This document shows positions 12,801 to 20,959 of a DNA stretch of 64,000 bases, in pieces. The stretch comes from Eledone cirrhosa (taxonomy: Eukaryota; Mollusca; Cephalopoda; Octopoda; Eledonidae): positions 206,445,691 to 206,509,690 of the forward strand of contig OZ024740.1 of the NCBI GenBank assembly GCA_964016885.1, read 5' to 3'. Under the pieces are notes generated by a model, which saw nothing but the letters and a program-made list of their open reading frames with translations, was not told the DNA's origin and did no database searches. Positions within the stretch are counted from its first letter, which is position 1. Each line of letters opens with the position of its first letter. Both the position numbers and the translations under genes were made by a program.

Positions 12801-15378
12801 CATAAAGCAATTCTCCAGATGGTGTTGGTTGAGTTTCTATGTTGCAACTGTCTGGTTGCAAATTTTTAGCACTTTCATTTCCTAAATGATTTAATGTGCT
12901 CACATTGTTATTCAAAATTGTAAGAGAATTATTAACTGTAGAAGATATGTAAGAGGTTTCACCAGGTATTATGCCTAAAGATCTCTCCTGTATTTTATTT
13001 ACTTCAATTTCACAATTATCTCTAGAGGTAGGGAATGAGTCTTTTGTATGAGATGATGCTATATGTTGGTCTAAGCCAGCCTGATCTGTAAATGTCTCAT
13101 TGCAAACTCGACACTGACTGTTTTTAACAATAGCTGGACCAGAATTACTGTAATTTGTTTCATGATTGGGATTATTATGGTTACTGCTTTGGCTTAATAA
13201 ATCAGGTAAATTGTCGTGTGATAATATATGTGTTATGAAACTGTTGGGTTCTGAAAATTCACTTCCACACGTTGTACATTCAGTTAGAGACTGGAGTTTT
13301 TCAACTTGGTTGCCAGAATATACCTCATTCTTGTCGCACTTACTCTTTGTTTCAACAGTAGCTCCATTCTGATGAGTAAGCATATGCCGGTTTCTGTTGC
13401 ATTTTTGACTGAATTTTTTGTCACAATATAGGCACTGAAATGGCATTTCACCTGTATGTGTCCTCATATGAACATCAAGGTGAGGAATTTGCTTGAAGCT
13501 TTTGTTGCAGTAGTCACATTTATAAGGCATCTCTCCAGTATGAACACGTCTGTGGACAGCTAATGATGAGCTGCTTTTAAAATCTTTATGACAGAACTCA
13601 CAAACAGTAACTCCCTTTTGAGGCTGGGCATGTCTCTGCCCTTCTATGTCAGTAGCAAACTCTTTTGTGCTTGGTTTACCAAAAAATGGTGAATGGTTCC
13701 GTGAAGAATTGGAATTTATGAGTTCACTTGAAGTTGATATGCATGTATTGTCATTACAGATTGTTTCATTAGAGAGTTTATTTCTAGAATTGTTATACTT
13801 ATGGATGTTAGTCATCTCTGCTGCTCCACTCTCCACATTGCTGTTAGATTTGTTCACAGCCTCTGTATTGCTGCTATCATTCAACATAAATTGTTCTGTA
13901 GTCCTCTGAAAATGATAAGCTTCCACGTTTTGCTGGAATGAAGAACTGTGATTAGCTGTACATGTACAATCTCTGATGGGGCTCTGACAAAACACACATG
14001 TCGACAGGCTACCTTTATCACTATAAACACTATCTACATCAGTATTAACTTGTTTATGGTTTATATTATTTTTTACTGCTTCAGAATCAAGCAAACTTTC
14101 AAACTCACAACCATTGATACTGTTAGTGTGACACACTTCTCTGGTAGAGGGCAGTAGTGTATTTGTTTTACTTTCATCCCCTTCTTTGTTAAGAAAGTGA
14201 GTTCGCTCGTGGCGATTTTTATTGCCTATCTGTGAGAATGACTTATCACAATACTGACACTTAAATGGAGTTTCCTTACTATGGACCCTTAAATGGGCAT
14301 CCAAATGTGCACTCTGCTTGAATCTTTGGTTACAGATATGACAGGTATATGGGCTTTCTCCTGTATGGGTTCTGTAATGCACTTGTAAAGCTGATTTGCT
14401 GTTAAGAGTTTTGCTGCACAAGTGGCATGTATGAGATGCTTGTGGTGTCCGGTGTAGAATTAAATTATTAGATCTATTTTGATCCATTGTAACAGAAGAT
14501 ATCATAGCAGATCCTCTTACATCAGAAACAGTCAAACTCTGAGATGCGTTAGGAATGCTGGAAGCATGATTTGGGGATGTGGTTGTGCTTGAGTCAAAGT
14601 TCATTCCAGATATATTAGGGTTCTGCTCTGTGTTACCATTTAAATGGATTAACTCATGTCTGTTTCTGTTGTTCTTCTGGTTAAAAGATTTATTACAAAA
14701 ATTACATTTGAATGGTGTTTCTCCTGTATGAATCCTCATATGGACATCTAAGTGGGCAGTCTGGCGAAAGTTCTTGCCACAAAACTCACAGGAGTAAGGA
14801 GATTCACCAGTGTGGCTGCGGCTATGAATCAACAAAGCTGAGTTTGTTTTAAATGTTTTCTGACAGAATTCACAGGAAAAATTCTGTGACATTTTCACAG
14901 TATTTATATTAGAATTATCTGTCAGTGATTGATAAGCTTTTTGAGGAAAATCTGTATTTAAAATGGCTTGTGAATTAGTATTTGTCATATTGGTGCACCT
15001 GTGTTGCATGAGGCTGCTTCTTTGTGAAAAGCTGCCACTACAGAATTCACATATAAATACTCCATTTGTAGAATTGTGAACAGAAAACATGTGTTGTTCC
15101 AAAGAAGAATTACCATCAAATATTTTGCTACAGATTTCACATTTGTAAATATTCTGTGAATTCTGACGTGGTCTAAGGCTGTAACGTCCCTTTGTGTCAG
15201 ATATCTGATTGATATTAAACGAACCATTATTACATGGTAGTGGCAACTGGTTCTCTTTGGAACTGGAGAACATCATTTTATCAAAAGAAGATTGGTTAGG
15301 CTTATAACTAAACCCTGAGCTGTCAGTAACATGCATGGACACCTCAGTAATGGGGCCATGTATGTTACTGATAAACAT
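6880..15378 (-). CDS. Giant C2H2 zinc-finger protein with nine finger triads
   Basis: A 2832-residue nuclear, DNA-binding-type protein encoded by one uninterrupted exon. I count about 46 C2H2-like fingers. Twenty-seven form nine triads joined by His-Thr-Gly-Glu-type linkers, at about 14895-14660, 14440-14195, 13610-13372, 11998-11756, 11137-10895, 9618-9375, 8930-8690, 8000-7763 and 7140-6895. About 19 single fingers lie between them; some end His-x-Cys or lack linkers and may serve protein contacts. Finger 2 of every triad has Gln at helix position -1 and His at 3; finger 3 has Gln -1, Asn 3 and Arg 6. Spacers are rich in Ser, Asn, Thr and acidic residues and look disordered. Basic patches (Lys-Lys-Lys-Arg-Lys near residue 1265, and after triad 7) may direct nuclear import. 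No KRAB, BTB, SCAN or ZAD domain is evident. The start is firm: an in-frame TGA lies 12 bases upstream (15390-15388). The stop is TAA at 6882-6880. I do not recognise an ortholog. The role is probably transcriptional regulation or repeat silencing; this is inference. Confidence 0.9.
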   Translation of the reverse strand: MFISNIHGPITEVSMHVTDSSGFSYKPNQSSFDKMMFSSSKENQLPLPCNNGSFNINQISDTKGRYSLRPRQNSQNIYKCEICSKIFDGNSSLEQHMFSVHNSTNGVFICEFCSGSFSQRSSLMQHRCTNMTNTNSQAILNTDFPQKAYQSLTDNSNINTVKMSQNFSCEFCQKTFKTNSALLIHSRSHTGESPYSCEFCGKNFRQTAHLDVHMRIHTGETPFKCNFCNKSFNQKNNRNRHELIHLNGNTEQNPNISGMNFDSSTTTSPNHASSIPNASQSLTVSDVRGSAMISSVTMDQNRSNNLILHRTPQASHTCHLCSKTLNSKSALQVHYRTHTGESPYTCHICNQRFKQSAHLDAHLRVHSKETPFKCQYCDKSFSQIGNKNRHERTHFLNKEGDESKTNTLLPSTREVCHTNSINGCEFESLLDSEAVKNNINHKQVNTDVDSVYSDKGSLSTCVFCQSPIRDCTCTANHSSSFQQNVEAYHFQRTTEQFMLNDSSNTEAVNKSNSNVESGAAEMTNIHKYNNSRNKLSNETICNDNTCISTSSELINSNSSRNHSPFFGKPSTKEFATDIEGQRHAQPQKGVTVCEFCHKDFKSSSSLAVHRRVHTGEMPYKCDYCNKSFKQIPHLDVHMRTHTGEMPFQCLYCDKKFSQKCNRNRHMLTHQNGATVETKSKCDKNEVYSGNQVEKLQSLTECTTCGSEFSEPNSFITHILSHDNLPDLLSQSSNHNNPNHETNYSNSGPAIVKNSQCRVCNETFTDQAGLDQHIASSHTKDSFPTSRDNCEIEVNKIQERSLGIIPGETSYISSTVNNSLTILNNNVSTLNHLGNESAKNLQPDSCNIETQPTPSGELLYEGGYIENSQNKGSKTNNWIEAASLKTSEQGMPTGFVSNDITYPPDERLGTHDCQICNSKFTNYTSFMAHKSCHNNCMEMMKSQPASEEIIIISNNNNNFSEVDRGVFKCELCGKFFPDITSFHYHQQVKHLQEVATRNTFNLPRPSCNQLEDDNFEERANSFSSTSNSEGHLIRSNTNISNCNTKEDLADVNKIFNCKTCNSDFVSQQDLSEHKLCHNVSTNQSVKCNQDVTVALTPSNSSTATTTATTTEVMANQFNEQDTLLVSNGLNVCEFCKKDFRNHSALVIHRRIHTGEMPFQCEYCHRGFRQVAHLDVHLRTHTGETPYKCAYCSKQFSQNCNRIRHQRIHLQSQNLDGSYEQPAGQQTSNRIYNCEFCISKFSNYEEFLDHLNSHNIPCQQDGQSEEYKKKRKLPSVSQSFNSESETPKDWNCCERDLTGCNNKCKQCNIVNNGECDLQMAGNCNKPALNGCIQNCTVSDCENNSGYFVKNCSNSKKVIGNNECELCSVQFVNKDELDVHQVSHLLDQSSTMFSNRNTSQCQSSVNLMKDSVSQGQSVKICEFCEKTFNSTSALITHRRVHTGETPYKCSFCQKSFKQAAHRDVHMRIHTGETPYKCQYCDRSFSQNNNRLRHEKTHQLDNNTIIQSNQNSPRTELQKDIGGVSGSSEQNDTLCFRCPVCGALFENGLDFTEHQTVCFAANDKLVNDEDVDVSNCSVSLGLETDSFPNDDLQPISDLSTENDSNLKEVDKSTHSDKHVNQSKEVFFNCYSCRIKFRTESALNKHKRLCKGSSRQVPITTDDISPNSTTLSQDGTSHLALKINEPLKDKIHNATDLFSCNICGEEFTLASHFNCHMATHSEQKEFNDHTARQQKSRALSASLEESSLHMTVEEFGNCSDNEGLATPQPHCSGQLGDGEDSDNTAEVDDSDGLQRDSTKQPNFKYKKNSQILDFENLIKKEILVEDYENPIHHLKGNFIGKDNSKDTENPSGIDIAMEITSTCLSDGDRKEYFCDQCNIEFTNEEKLHQHRLSVHQESKENYEDVSVSEPPSTVCSQSECSLLIDQHICEFCEKGFNSSSALHVHRRIHTGESPYKCHHCNRRFKQNIHLNVHLRTHTGETPYHCQFCNKKFTQNSNRIRHQRMHFADITTVNSSAVMDNLAPPENNESLEPNSDSCNKDSSDDHEYLTNSKQQWKDKKPLHYNQHFEEKKSTVLNNIPIEYGLQNEPKIEASNSDVTGSIYVEDSQQTSVLKAEVDVGDDKQLSVNTNKQLAVKEDSPSCVDLSVSRGPKYYLRNSHFRCDFCPRQFRSKSALIIHRRVHTGEKPYQCTYCLKSFKQVAHLETHSRIHTGETPFKCSYCRRSFSQKSNCDRHHRIHLARKKRMKARARAAAKTVHLCTICDGRFANASSLSKHKCSKMISLEEVEDSTNNMLSSIPYSCNICGKNYINKGYFERHKQSHTLNNISDKDTTSVTEKAVYLCEICQQNFTDRTQYTEHVFQHISETTGDQEASSYTSTDDVPVDHIREVCYLCEQCKKEFYNKDDFYSHSCSSNLECSSEEKSEEQDSKNFDNSWNDEIFSSTLLDQDLSQEADESGLLEQNGNNSGLNVCEFCNKTFKSLSSLLIHRRVHTGETPFKCPYCKRQFKQTAHLDVHLRTHTGETPFKCQFCDKSFTQNSNKNRHERVHLSSETEAHLELSNSRILSKPSVNSAVTSSEEPCQSYCCDICFAVFSTEKELAEHTQTHQDTSYDLGTTLLDINQNSNKRHHQDEPSKNNQNQVPHRKLKRLSDIKRRCLMEVKGLLSNEQELKQAFNESKHDDQTNTPENFGESIPCHQCEICEKIFQTNEALVEHKFSEHMTLVSNLDIDDCSSKQAISQKTVSANFDNGLQKHVCDYCNKDCKSFSSLLTHRRVHTGETPYKCSYCERSFKQSAHLDVHMRTHTGETPYKCMFCDKAFSQNSNKNRHERLHLIQTATAT

Positions 15379-15449
15379 AACATCAGATCAGGATTAGTCC
15401 AACCTAATTAAGCTACATCAGGAATGGTCACAATTGCAGGAAAATCTGT
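15379..15449 (-). other. 5' UTR segment and splice acceptor of the zinc-finger gene
   Basis: Reading the minus strand, a pyrimidine-rich tract (tctttttcttttgttttACAG) ends with AG at 15447-15446, and a branch-site-like CTAAT lies some 30 bases further upstream. The exon would begin at 15445 and reach the ATG at 15378 after 67 untranslated bases. This predicts at least one upstream, probably non-coding exon at higher coordinates, the layout often seen in large single-coding-exon zinc-finger genes. Confidence 0.6.
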
Positions 15450-15979
15450 AAAACAAAAGAAAAAGATAATCAATAAATTAGAAAGCAAAAATTCCATTTC
15501 AGTTACTTTCTTCTGCTTTGAAACATTTTAATAATAATGATGAGGAGGAGGAGGAGGAAGGAAAGCCTTAATACTTTTATCTGTATAATCAGACTAGATA
15601 TAAGTATAGTGGAAGGATGTGGCCTATGGTTAATGTATTCAGTTCAAGGACATAAATATGTTGGTCCAATTCTTGGACTGGACAACCTCTTGTGACTTTG
15701 ATCAAGACAATTCATTTCATATTACTTCAGTCCACTCAGCTGAAATAGATAAAAACTGAGTACCAACAGCAACTAGGGGTTAACTCAACAAAGGACTGAT
15801 ATTTTGTCCAGAGGAAGTCTTGTGCTTTCAGATGCTTAATGTAAATGAAAACAGGATACACAAGTACACACACACATATATATATGGGCTCCATAAGCCA
15901 TAATGAAGGAAACCAATCTAGACACTCCATATAATAACTGATACAGGGTGGAGAGGACTCTGGAGCCCAGTTAGACAAC
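15450..15979. other. Putative first intron, no gene seen
   Basis: AT-rich DNA with a short GAG/GGA microsatellite (about 15540-15560). Nothing coding is evident. If the splice acceptor at 15446 is real, this is intron of the zinc-finger gene. Confidence 0.4.
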
Positions 15980-16130
15980 CTCAGTAGTGCTGGTGGCACG
16001 AATAATGCACCCAATCCAAACTGTAAAGTGGTTGGGGATAGGAAGGGCAACTAGCCAGAAAAAGCCTGCCCAAAATATGAAAAGCAGTCCAACTCCTGCA
16101 AGAGTGGAAAAGAAGACATAAAAATGATAT
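15980..16130 (+). mobile_element. Degenerate RTE-type 3' tail
   Basis: The order gcacgaataatgcacccaat, ccaaactgtaaagtggttgg, ggataggaagggcaac and gtggaaaagaagacataaa follows the tail of the RTE LINE (48-bp module, ggttggtgttaggaagggca, then the terminal motif), with many substitutions. Confidence 0.5.
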
Positions 16131-16509
16131 ATAACTGTATCAATAGCAACTTCCTTCAATTGACAAAAGGTGTATACATCCTGCTAAAAGGTGAGAGCCC
16201 TGAGAGATGTGAAGAAGAAACAAAGACTAACCAAACACACTAAGGTAACATTTACTACACACATCTGATATACAAGTACACTATATATACCAATCAGAAC
16301 CATAAATGAGAGATCCTTTACACAGCCAATGAACCTATTAAAAATAGCAACCAAATCCTCTTCCGATCATTCCTTTTGCCTTAACCCTTTTGTGACTATA
16401 TTTCTATAATATAATCAAGACTGGAGGGAATTAGAAAAATATATGTAGTGGTAGTACAAGATTCATGACCACTGAAGATAGCAAATTTGGCTTTTACACC
16501 TTTTGATGA

Positions 16510-16925
16510 CCGAATGCTGAAGCTAATGCATTACTGTACCTGCTCCTTCAATTCTTACACTTAATTCAGCCTCTTGCCATCCATCATTTGTGAAAAAATG
16601 GCCTCAAGATACTTGAGCTTCTCCACCTGCTTCAGTAGAACTCCATTCACATGTAGAGTGCACTGCACAGGGTTCCTTAAGAGGACAAGTATCTCAGTTT
16701 CACAGCACTGACTTTCATTCCAGCCATGCAGCTCTCAGCATTAAACCTATCAAGTGTATGTCGGAGATCGTCATCTGCAAATTCCACCCGACTGATCCTA
16801 CATCTGCCAGTCATGATACCATTTCCAACCTGGCTGCGCATTCAATCCTGTTCATACAGGAGAGGTATGCAGTTAGAATGTCTCCAAATAAACAGGACAC
16901 CCAGGGGTAGACCTTGAGCAAAATG
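16510..16925 (-). pseudogene. RTE/Rex3-like reverse transcriptase fragment
   Basis: Read on the minus strand, a decayed motif B (Gln-Gly-x-Pro-Leu-Gly-x-Leu-Phe-Ile) is followed by Val-Glu-Phe-Ala-Asp-Asp, a Cys-Thr-Leu-His-Val-Asn-Gly-Val segment, Glu-Lys-Leu-Lys-Tyr-Leu and a Phe-Thr-Asn-Asp-Gly-like box, across several frameshifts. The same family, in plus orientation, is at 35300-35770. The order and the sequence around the Lys-Tyr-Leu box are those of Rex3-type RTE elements. It is a different family from the RTE copy at 28170. Confidence 0.6.
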
Positions 16926-17074
16926 GTTAGATAATATCCATGAGCTCAGCTGGTCTCTCTTGGAGAGCCAGCCAGGCAGGGATAAGTGGGTGAAGAAATA
17001 TACACACACATGTATAATATATATGTATACACAACATATATGCATATATATATATATATATAAATTGATGGTTG

Positions 17075-17600
17075 TTACGGAGTAGGTAGACCCAGAAAAA
17101 CCTGGGACGATCTGATAAATCCCGACTTTACACACTTGCACCTCTCTAAGACAATGTCACTGGACCGAGATCTTGCCTATGTACAAAGCGTAACCTCCAG
17201 TCAGTAGGCACCTCTTAACCAAATATACACCCCAAACCACTACCCCTACCCTATCCTCCCACTCCCACCAACACCATCCTCTCTCTGTAAAGTTGGTACC
17301 ACAACATCCAGTCCAAATAAATGAGATATCGAGATCGTATAGGTGTCACGACAAAGAAAAAAAAAAACACAGTCCACGCTGTAATGTGGCCGTGTAGGTA
17401 ACACGGTAAAAAGTTCCCAGTCCACACTGTAAATGTGGTTGGTGGTAGGAAGGGCACCCAGCCGTAGAAAACCTGCCAGATAGTCTTATATGAGCGAGTC
17501 ACGGTCACCCGACCTACCTTGCCTCAAGTGGGATAACTCCTGTCTAACCCATGCTAGCGTGGAAGATGGACGTTAAACGAAGATGATGATGATGATATAT
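17075..17600 (+). mobile_element. RTE LINE 3' end fragment
   Basis: It starts in the ORF at the box agacccagaaaaacctggga (Arg-Pro-Arg-Lys-Thr-Trp), runs through the Leu-His-Leu-Ser-Lys-Thr-Met-Ser-Leu-Asp-Arg-Asp segment to the end of the ORF, then the 3' UTR with its two 48-bp modules (about 17345-17435), and ends in a GAT repeat at 17582-17597. It is co-linear with 30505-31012 of the well-preserved copy. Confidence 0.8.
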
Positions 17601-17904
17601 ATATGTGTGTGTGTAAAAGGTAAACAGAAATAACAACACAATCGGTACAGTATATGGAAGGGATATATTAGGTTAACGCTTGAAATATCAGGAAGAGGGT
17701 CTTAACGTTTCTGACGCTAGTCCTCCATCAGAAGAAAGAATGAGAAATAAGATAGATTGAAGGGACGGGCGGGGTGAAAAATATATATATATATAATATA
17801 GAAATGGCTTCTACAGGACTAGAACTGTTTCATTCGAATAAATCACGAGTATCTTACTAACTGTGGTAACCACCGATTGAACCCGGGATACACACACGGC
17901 GAAT
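17601..17904. other. Unassigned repeat-like DNA
   Basis: It contains a segment with aacgtttctgacgctagtcc and catcagaagaaagaatgag, and further on a weak B-box-like gattgaacccgggatac (17876-17892), both reminiscent of dispersed elements. I cannot assign a family. TA runs flank it. Confidence 0.3.
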
Positions 17905-18065
17905 TGGCAGAGTCATTAAGACGTTGGATAGAATGCTTTACGGTATTCGTCCCACCTCATTGCGCGCTCTGAGTTCAAATCCCGCCGAGGTCAACTTTAC
18001 CTTTCATCCTTACGAGGTCGATAAAAAAAGTACCAGTTCAGTACTGGGTTGATTCTTTCTCTATA
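17905..18065 (+). mobile_element. OR-type SINE, degenerate
   Basis: The head (gaattggcagagtcattaag) is altered. The B box gagttcaaatcccgccgagg and the following ctttcatccttacgaggtcg and aaagtaccagttcagtactg segments are clear. Confidence 0.7.
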
Positions 18066-18166
18066 GAAAAATCGGAGGGTTGGGCTCCACCAGGTTTAAA
18101 AGTGTTCTAGACACGCCGTATGACGGTGCCTCTACGATTAGACAAGGAGTTATGGGATCTTTATCC

Positions 18167-18213
<47 letters not shown>

Positions 18214-18387
18214 AGAGAGAGAGAAATAATTGAATTGTGGATGTTTGTTTACAAATAAGCGGAAAATAAGTAAAATAGAGGGTGTATATTTTATTAGAAG
18301 GCGAAGAATCTTGAATATTTCACGTTTCTGATTGTTCAACCAATTGCGTGTGTATATATCTATCTATCTATCTCTTTACACACACAC

Positions 18388-18422
<35 letters not shown>

Positions 18423-19755
18423 AAGTGGGAGAGAGAGATGAGAAGATAGAAAATCTTATATAACACTTATATATATTACCTTTCACAATAAAGATTAAGA
18501 AATTGATTATGGAAAGATAGAAATTGTAAGGGGAATTGAAAGAAAAAGGAAAAAATCTAATAACTTGTATCAGTCATTAAAACGAAAGCCTGAAATAATG
18601 TGAAGAACGAAGATGATTAAAAGTCTGTGTGTCTAGTCATGGAATTTTCACAACCAATTGTCTAATTCCGTCGTGACCTACTTTTAAAATAACTCTTCCA
18701 CTTTAAAGGGAGCAGTAAACACTTTCGATGATTAATGGTCGATGGCAGAGAATAATGGGACCAATATTTAATTCAAGTTTAGGACAAACGTTCTTTTTGA
18801 GGAGAGAGATAGAGAGAAAATAAGAGAGAGCAGTGCGACAAAGGGGGAGAAGTTAGAGGCTATTTAGAAATGTTTATTTAAATTGCAGTCAAAGAAAGAC
18901 ATAATTAGCGATTAGCAAGCACAGATGTGTCAGTGTTTTGTTCCTTTATATATTGATGAGAGTTAGATAAAGAATACATTGGCGCGAAGTCTTTCACAGT
19001 TCTTGCTTTGTTAGATTCATTTCTTGTTTCAGCTTGAATATAACGAAAGGAAAGGTAACGAACATGAAACAAAATAGAATAATGAAACCCTTTTCTTTTT
19101 AGTGTCAGATGAAGCACATACTTCACACTTCCTCATACACCCAACATAAATCATGTTTAAGAAAAACGTGAGAGGTATAAAAAATGTTGAATAGGAATTC
19201 CATAGAAACAATTGGAGCAGATGTGTAACTTAATATTTAATGGTTTAAAGGATTTACGTTTTTTCCTAATGAAGATTCCTACGTAATTAGGTTTTTGGTG
19301 GTTCAATGCTTAAAACATATTTTAGTTTAACTAGCAATAATCTCCTATTTGTGTACAGGTGCTGCTCTGGCAGTCGATACTTGGTATAGTAAACATGGTA
19401 TAAATGTGAAAAACGACATGGTTTGAGACGGCCGTTGTCATAATCCGGAAAATAAATGTATTGACAAGAGGGTAAGAAAAAGATAAAGAATGTCAACAAT
19501 AGGAAAATGGGAGTAACAACAAATATCAGAATTCGTCTGCTCGGCAGAATTAAACATGATGTGGATACAAATAAACACATAGGTAGAGATAAAACAACAA
19601 GAGGAGAAAAAGAGAAATAGATTTGTAGGAGACATCTGTGTTGACTTTTTTACACATCACTTTAAATACATTAACATACATAATGCAACCTATCATTTAC
19701 ATCTATCAATATAATATTCCCTGAGTAGCAAGTTGATCATAAACAAATGACTTAC
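18066..19755. other. No gene seen; microsatellites
   Basis: It holds TA runs at about 18170-18210 and 18385-18405, GA runs near 18212-18222 and 18406-18440, and a short TATC run at 18358-18372. Several 60-97-codon frames on the minus strand (18905-19635) overlap each other and show no recognisable domain or consistent codon pattern. Confidence 0.4.
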
Positions 19756-19824
19756 CCGTATTAGAGAATCGAAAGACCGAACCATTTTTCTCTCCATGTA
19801 GTTCACAAAAACATTGTCGGCCAT
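19756..19824 (-). other. Candidate short coding exon with splice donor
   Basis: An ATG in a good context (ACATGGCCGAC) at 19824-19822 opens 23 codons, starting Met-Ala-Asp-Asn-Val-Phe-Val-Asn-Tyr, that end exactly at a consensus donor, CGG|GTAAGT, at 19756/19755. It lies upstream of the zinc-finger gene on the same strand. Spliced to the acceptor at 15446 it would reach a TGA after six codons, so it could only be a short upstream ORF there, or the first exon of another transcript. Evidence is a start plus a donor only. Confidence 0.25.
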
Positions 19825-20351
19825 GTTCAATCACAACTAAATAAAAAATTTCAAAAATAGGAATGGAAAAATTAACAAGGAACGACACGAAAAAATTCAA
19901 TTGACGGATGTTTGAACGGGGAAAAAAGCGAAAAATAATAACAATGAAGAAAAAACAAATACTTAATTATTCTCTCAATATTTGAAAAAGAATTATATTT
20001 AATTAGAAACAAAAAATTAATAAATAAATTATCAAAGAGAGGATAAAATACAGAACTCTTATGATTATGAATTTTTGGAAAAGAAATAGTGAACGAACAT
20101 TGGTATTCCATACATTGGTTCTGGTAGAAAGCTACAATCCCGGTGCTGTAAAGCATCAAGATACAAGACAGATATCCAGTTTATCGCTTTTGCACCAACT
20201 TGTCATTCGTTTTGTGACTTTCATTCATAGAACCGTATTGTTTAAACAAAGCGAAATAATAGAACCACTGATGTGCTACAAACTCAGGATTCTTCCCAAC
20301 ACTGTCTCTAATTTTAATATAAAAACCTGAGGTTGTTCTTCTATTCTAACT
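19825..20351. other. No recognisable feature
   Basis: AT-rich DNA upstream of the possible exon on the minus strand. The open frames of 89 and 95 codons on opposite strands overlap and show no domain. It could hold a promoter, but I see no distinct element. Confidence 0.35.
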
Positions 20352-20553
20352 GTAATAATTGTTTCTACTTTTGGCACAAGGCCAGCAATTAATCAGTACA
20401 TTACTGGCACTTTATTTTATCGACCCCGTAAGGAGGAAAGGCAAAGTTAACCTCGGCGGGATTTGAACTCAGACTGTAAAGGACCGTAACTCTATGCTGC
20501 AAAGCATGGTGTCCGATCCTCTATCGATACGATACTGCCAATCCACCGCCCTA
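20352..20553 (-). mobile_element. OR-type SINE copy 1 of a cluster
   Basis: A full-order copy on the minus strand: head, ccatgctttgcagcatagag, B box gagttcaaatcccgccgagg, gataaaataaagtgccagta and the pyrimidine-rich end. Confidence 0.8.
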
Positions 20554-20555
20554 AC

Positions 20556-20743
20556 TGTAATAATTGTTTGTACGTTAGGCACAAGGCCAGCAATACCCAG
20601 TGTATTACTGGTACTTTATTTTATCGACCCCGTAAGGATGAAAGGCAAAGTTAACCTCGGCGGGATTTGAACTCTGAATGGCAAGGACCGTAACTCTATG
20701 CGTCAAAGCATGGCGTCCGACCCTCTACCAATACTGCCAATCC
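20556..20743 (-). mobile_element. OR-type SINE copy 2 of a cluster
   Basis: A full-order copy on the minus strand in the same orientation as its neighbour, directly adjoining it. Both keep the sequence ccgaccctctaccaatactg (plus strand) at the head. Confidence 0.8.
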
Positions 20744-20745
20744 TG

Positions 20746-20958
20746 GTTTCTGATTTAGGCACAAGGCCAACAATTTTGGAGAAGGGGAAAGTCGATTAAA
20801 TTGACTCAATACATTACTGGTACTTTATTTTATCGACCACGTAAGGATGAAAAGCAAAACTAACCTCGGCAGGATTTGAACTCAGATTGTAAGGGCCGTA
20901 ACTCTAAGTCGCAAAGTATATTTTCCGACGTTCTACCGATACTGCTAATCCACCGCTA
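20746..20958 (-). mobile_element. OR-type SINE copy 3 of a cluster
   Basis: This belongs to the longer subtype that has ggagaaggggaaagtcgatt between the terminal segment and the gataaaataaagtaccag segment. It carries more substitutions than copies 1 and 2. Confidence 0.75.
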
Positions 20959-20959
20959 A

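Noticed and set aside
15541..15570. A match to the predicted zinc-finger site (GAAGGAAAG) in the gene's own putative first intron
   Set aside because: A motif with five or six fixed bases is expected every few hundred bases to few kilobases, and this match lies in a GGA microsatellite. Not evidence of autoregulation.
19029..20159. Cluster of 60-97-codon minus-strand frames as a small gene family
   Set aside because: They overlap one another in different frames, are Phe/Leu/Ser-rich as expected from AT-rich DNA, and show no domain.
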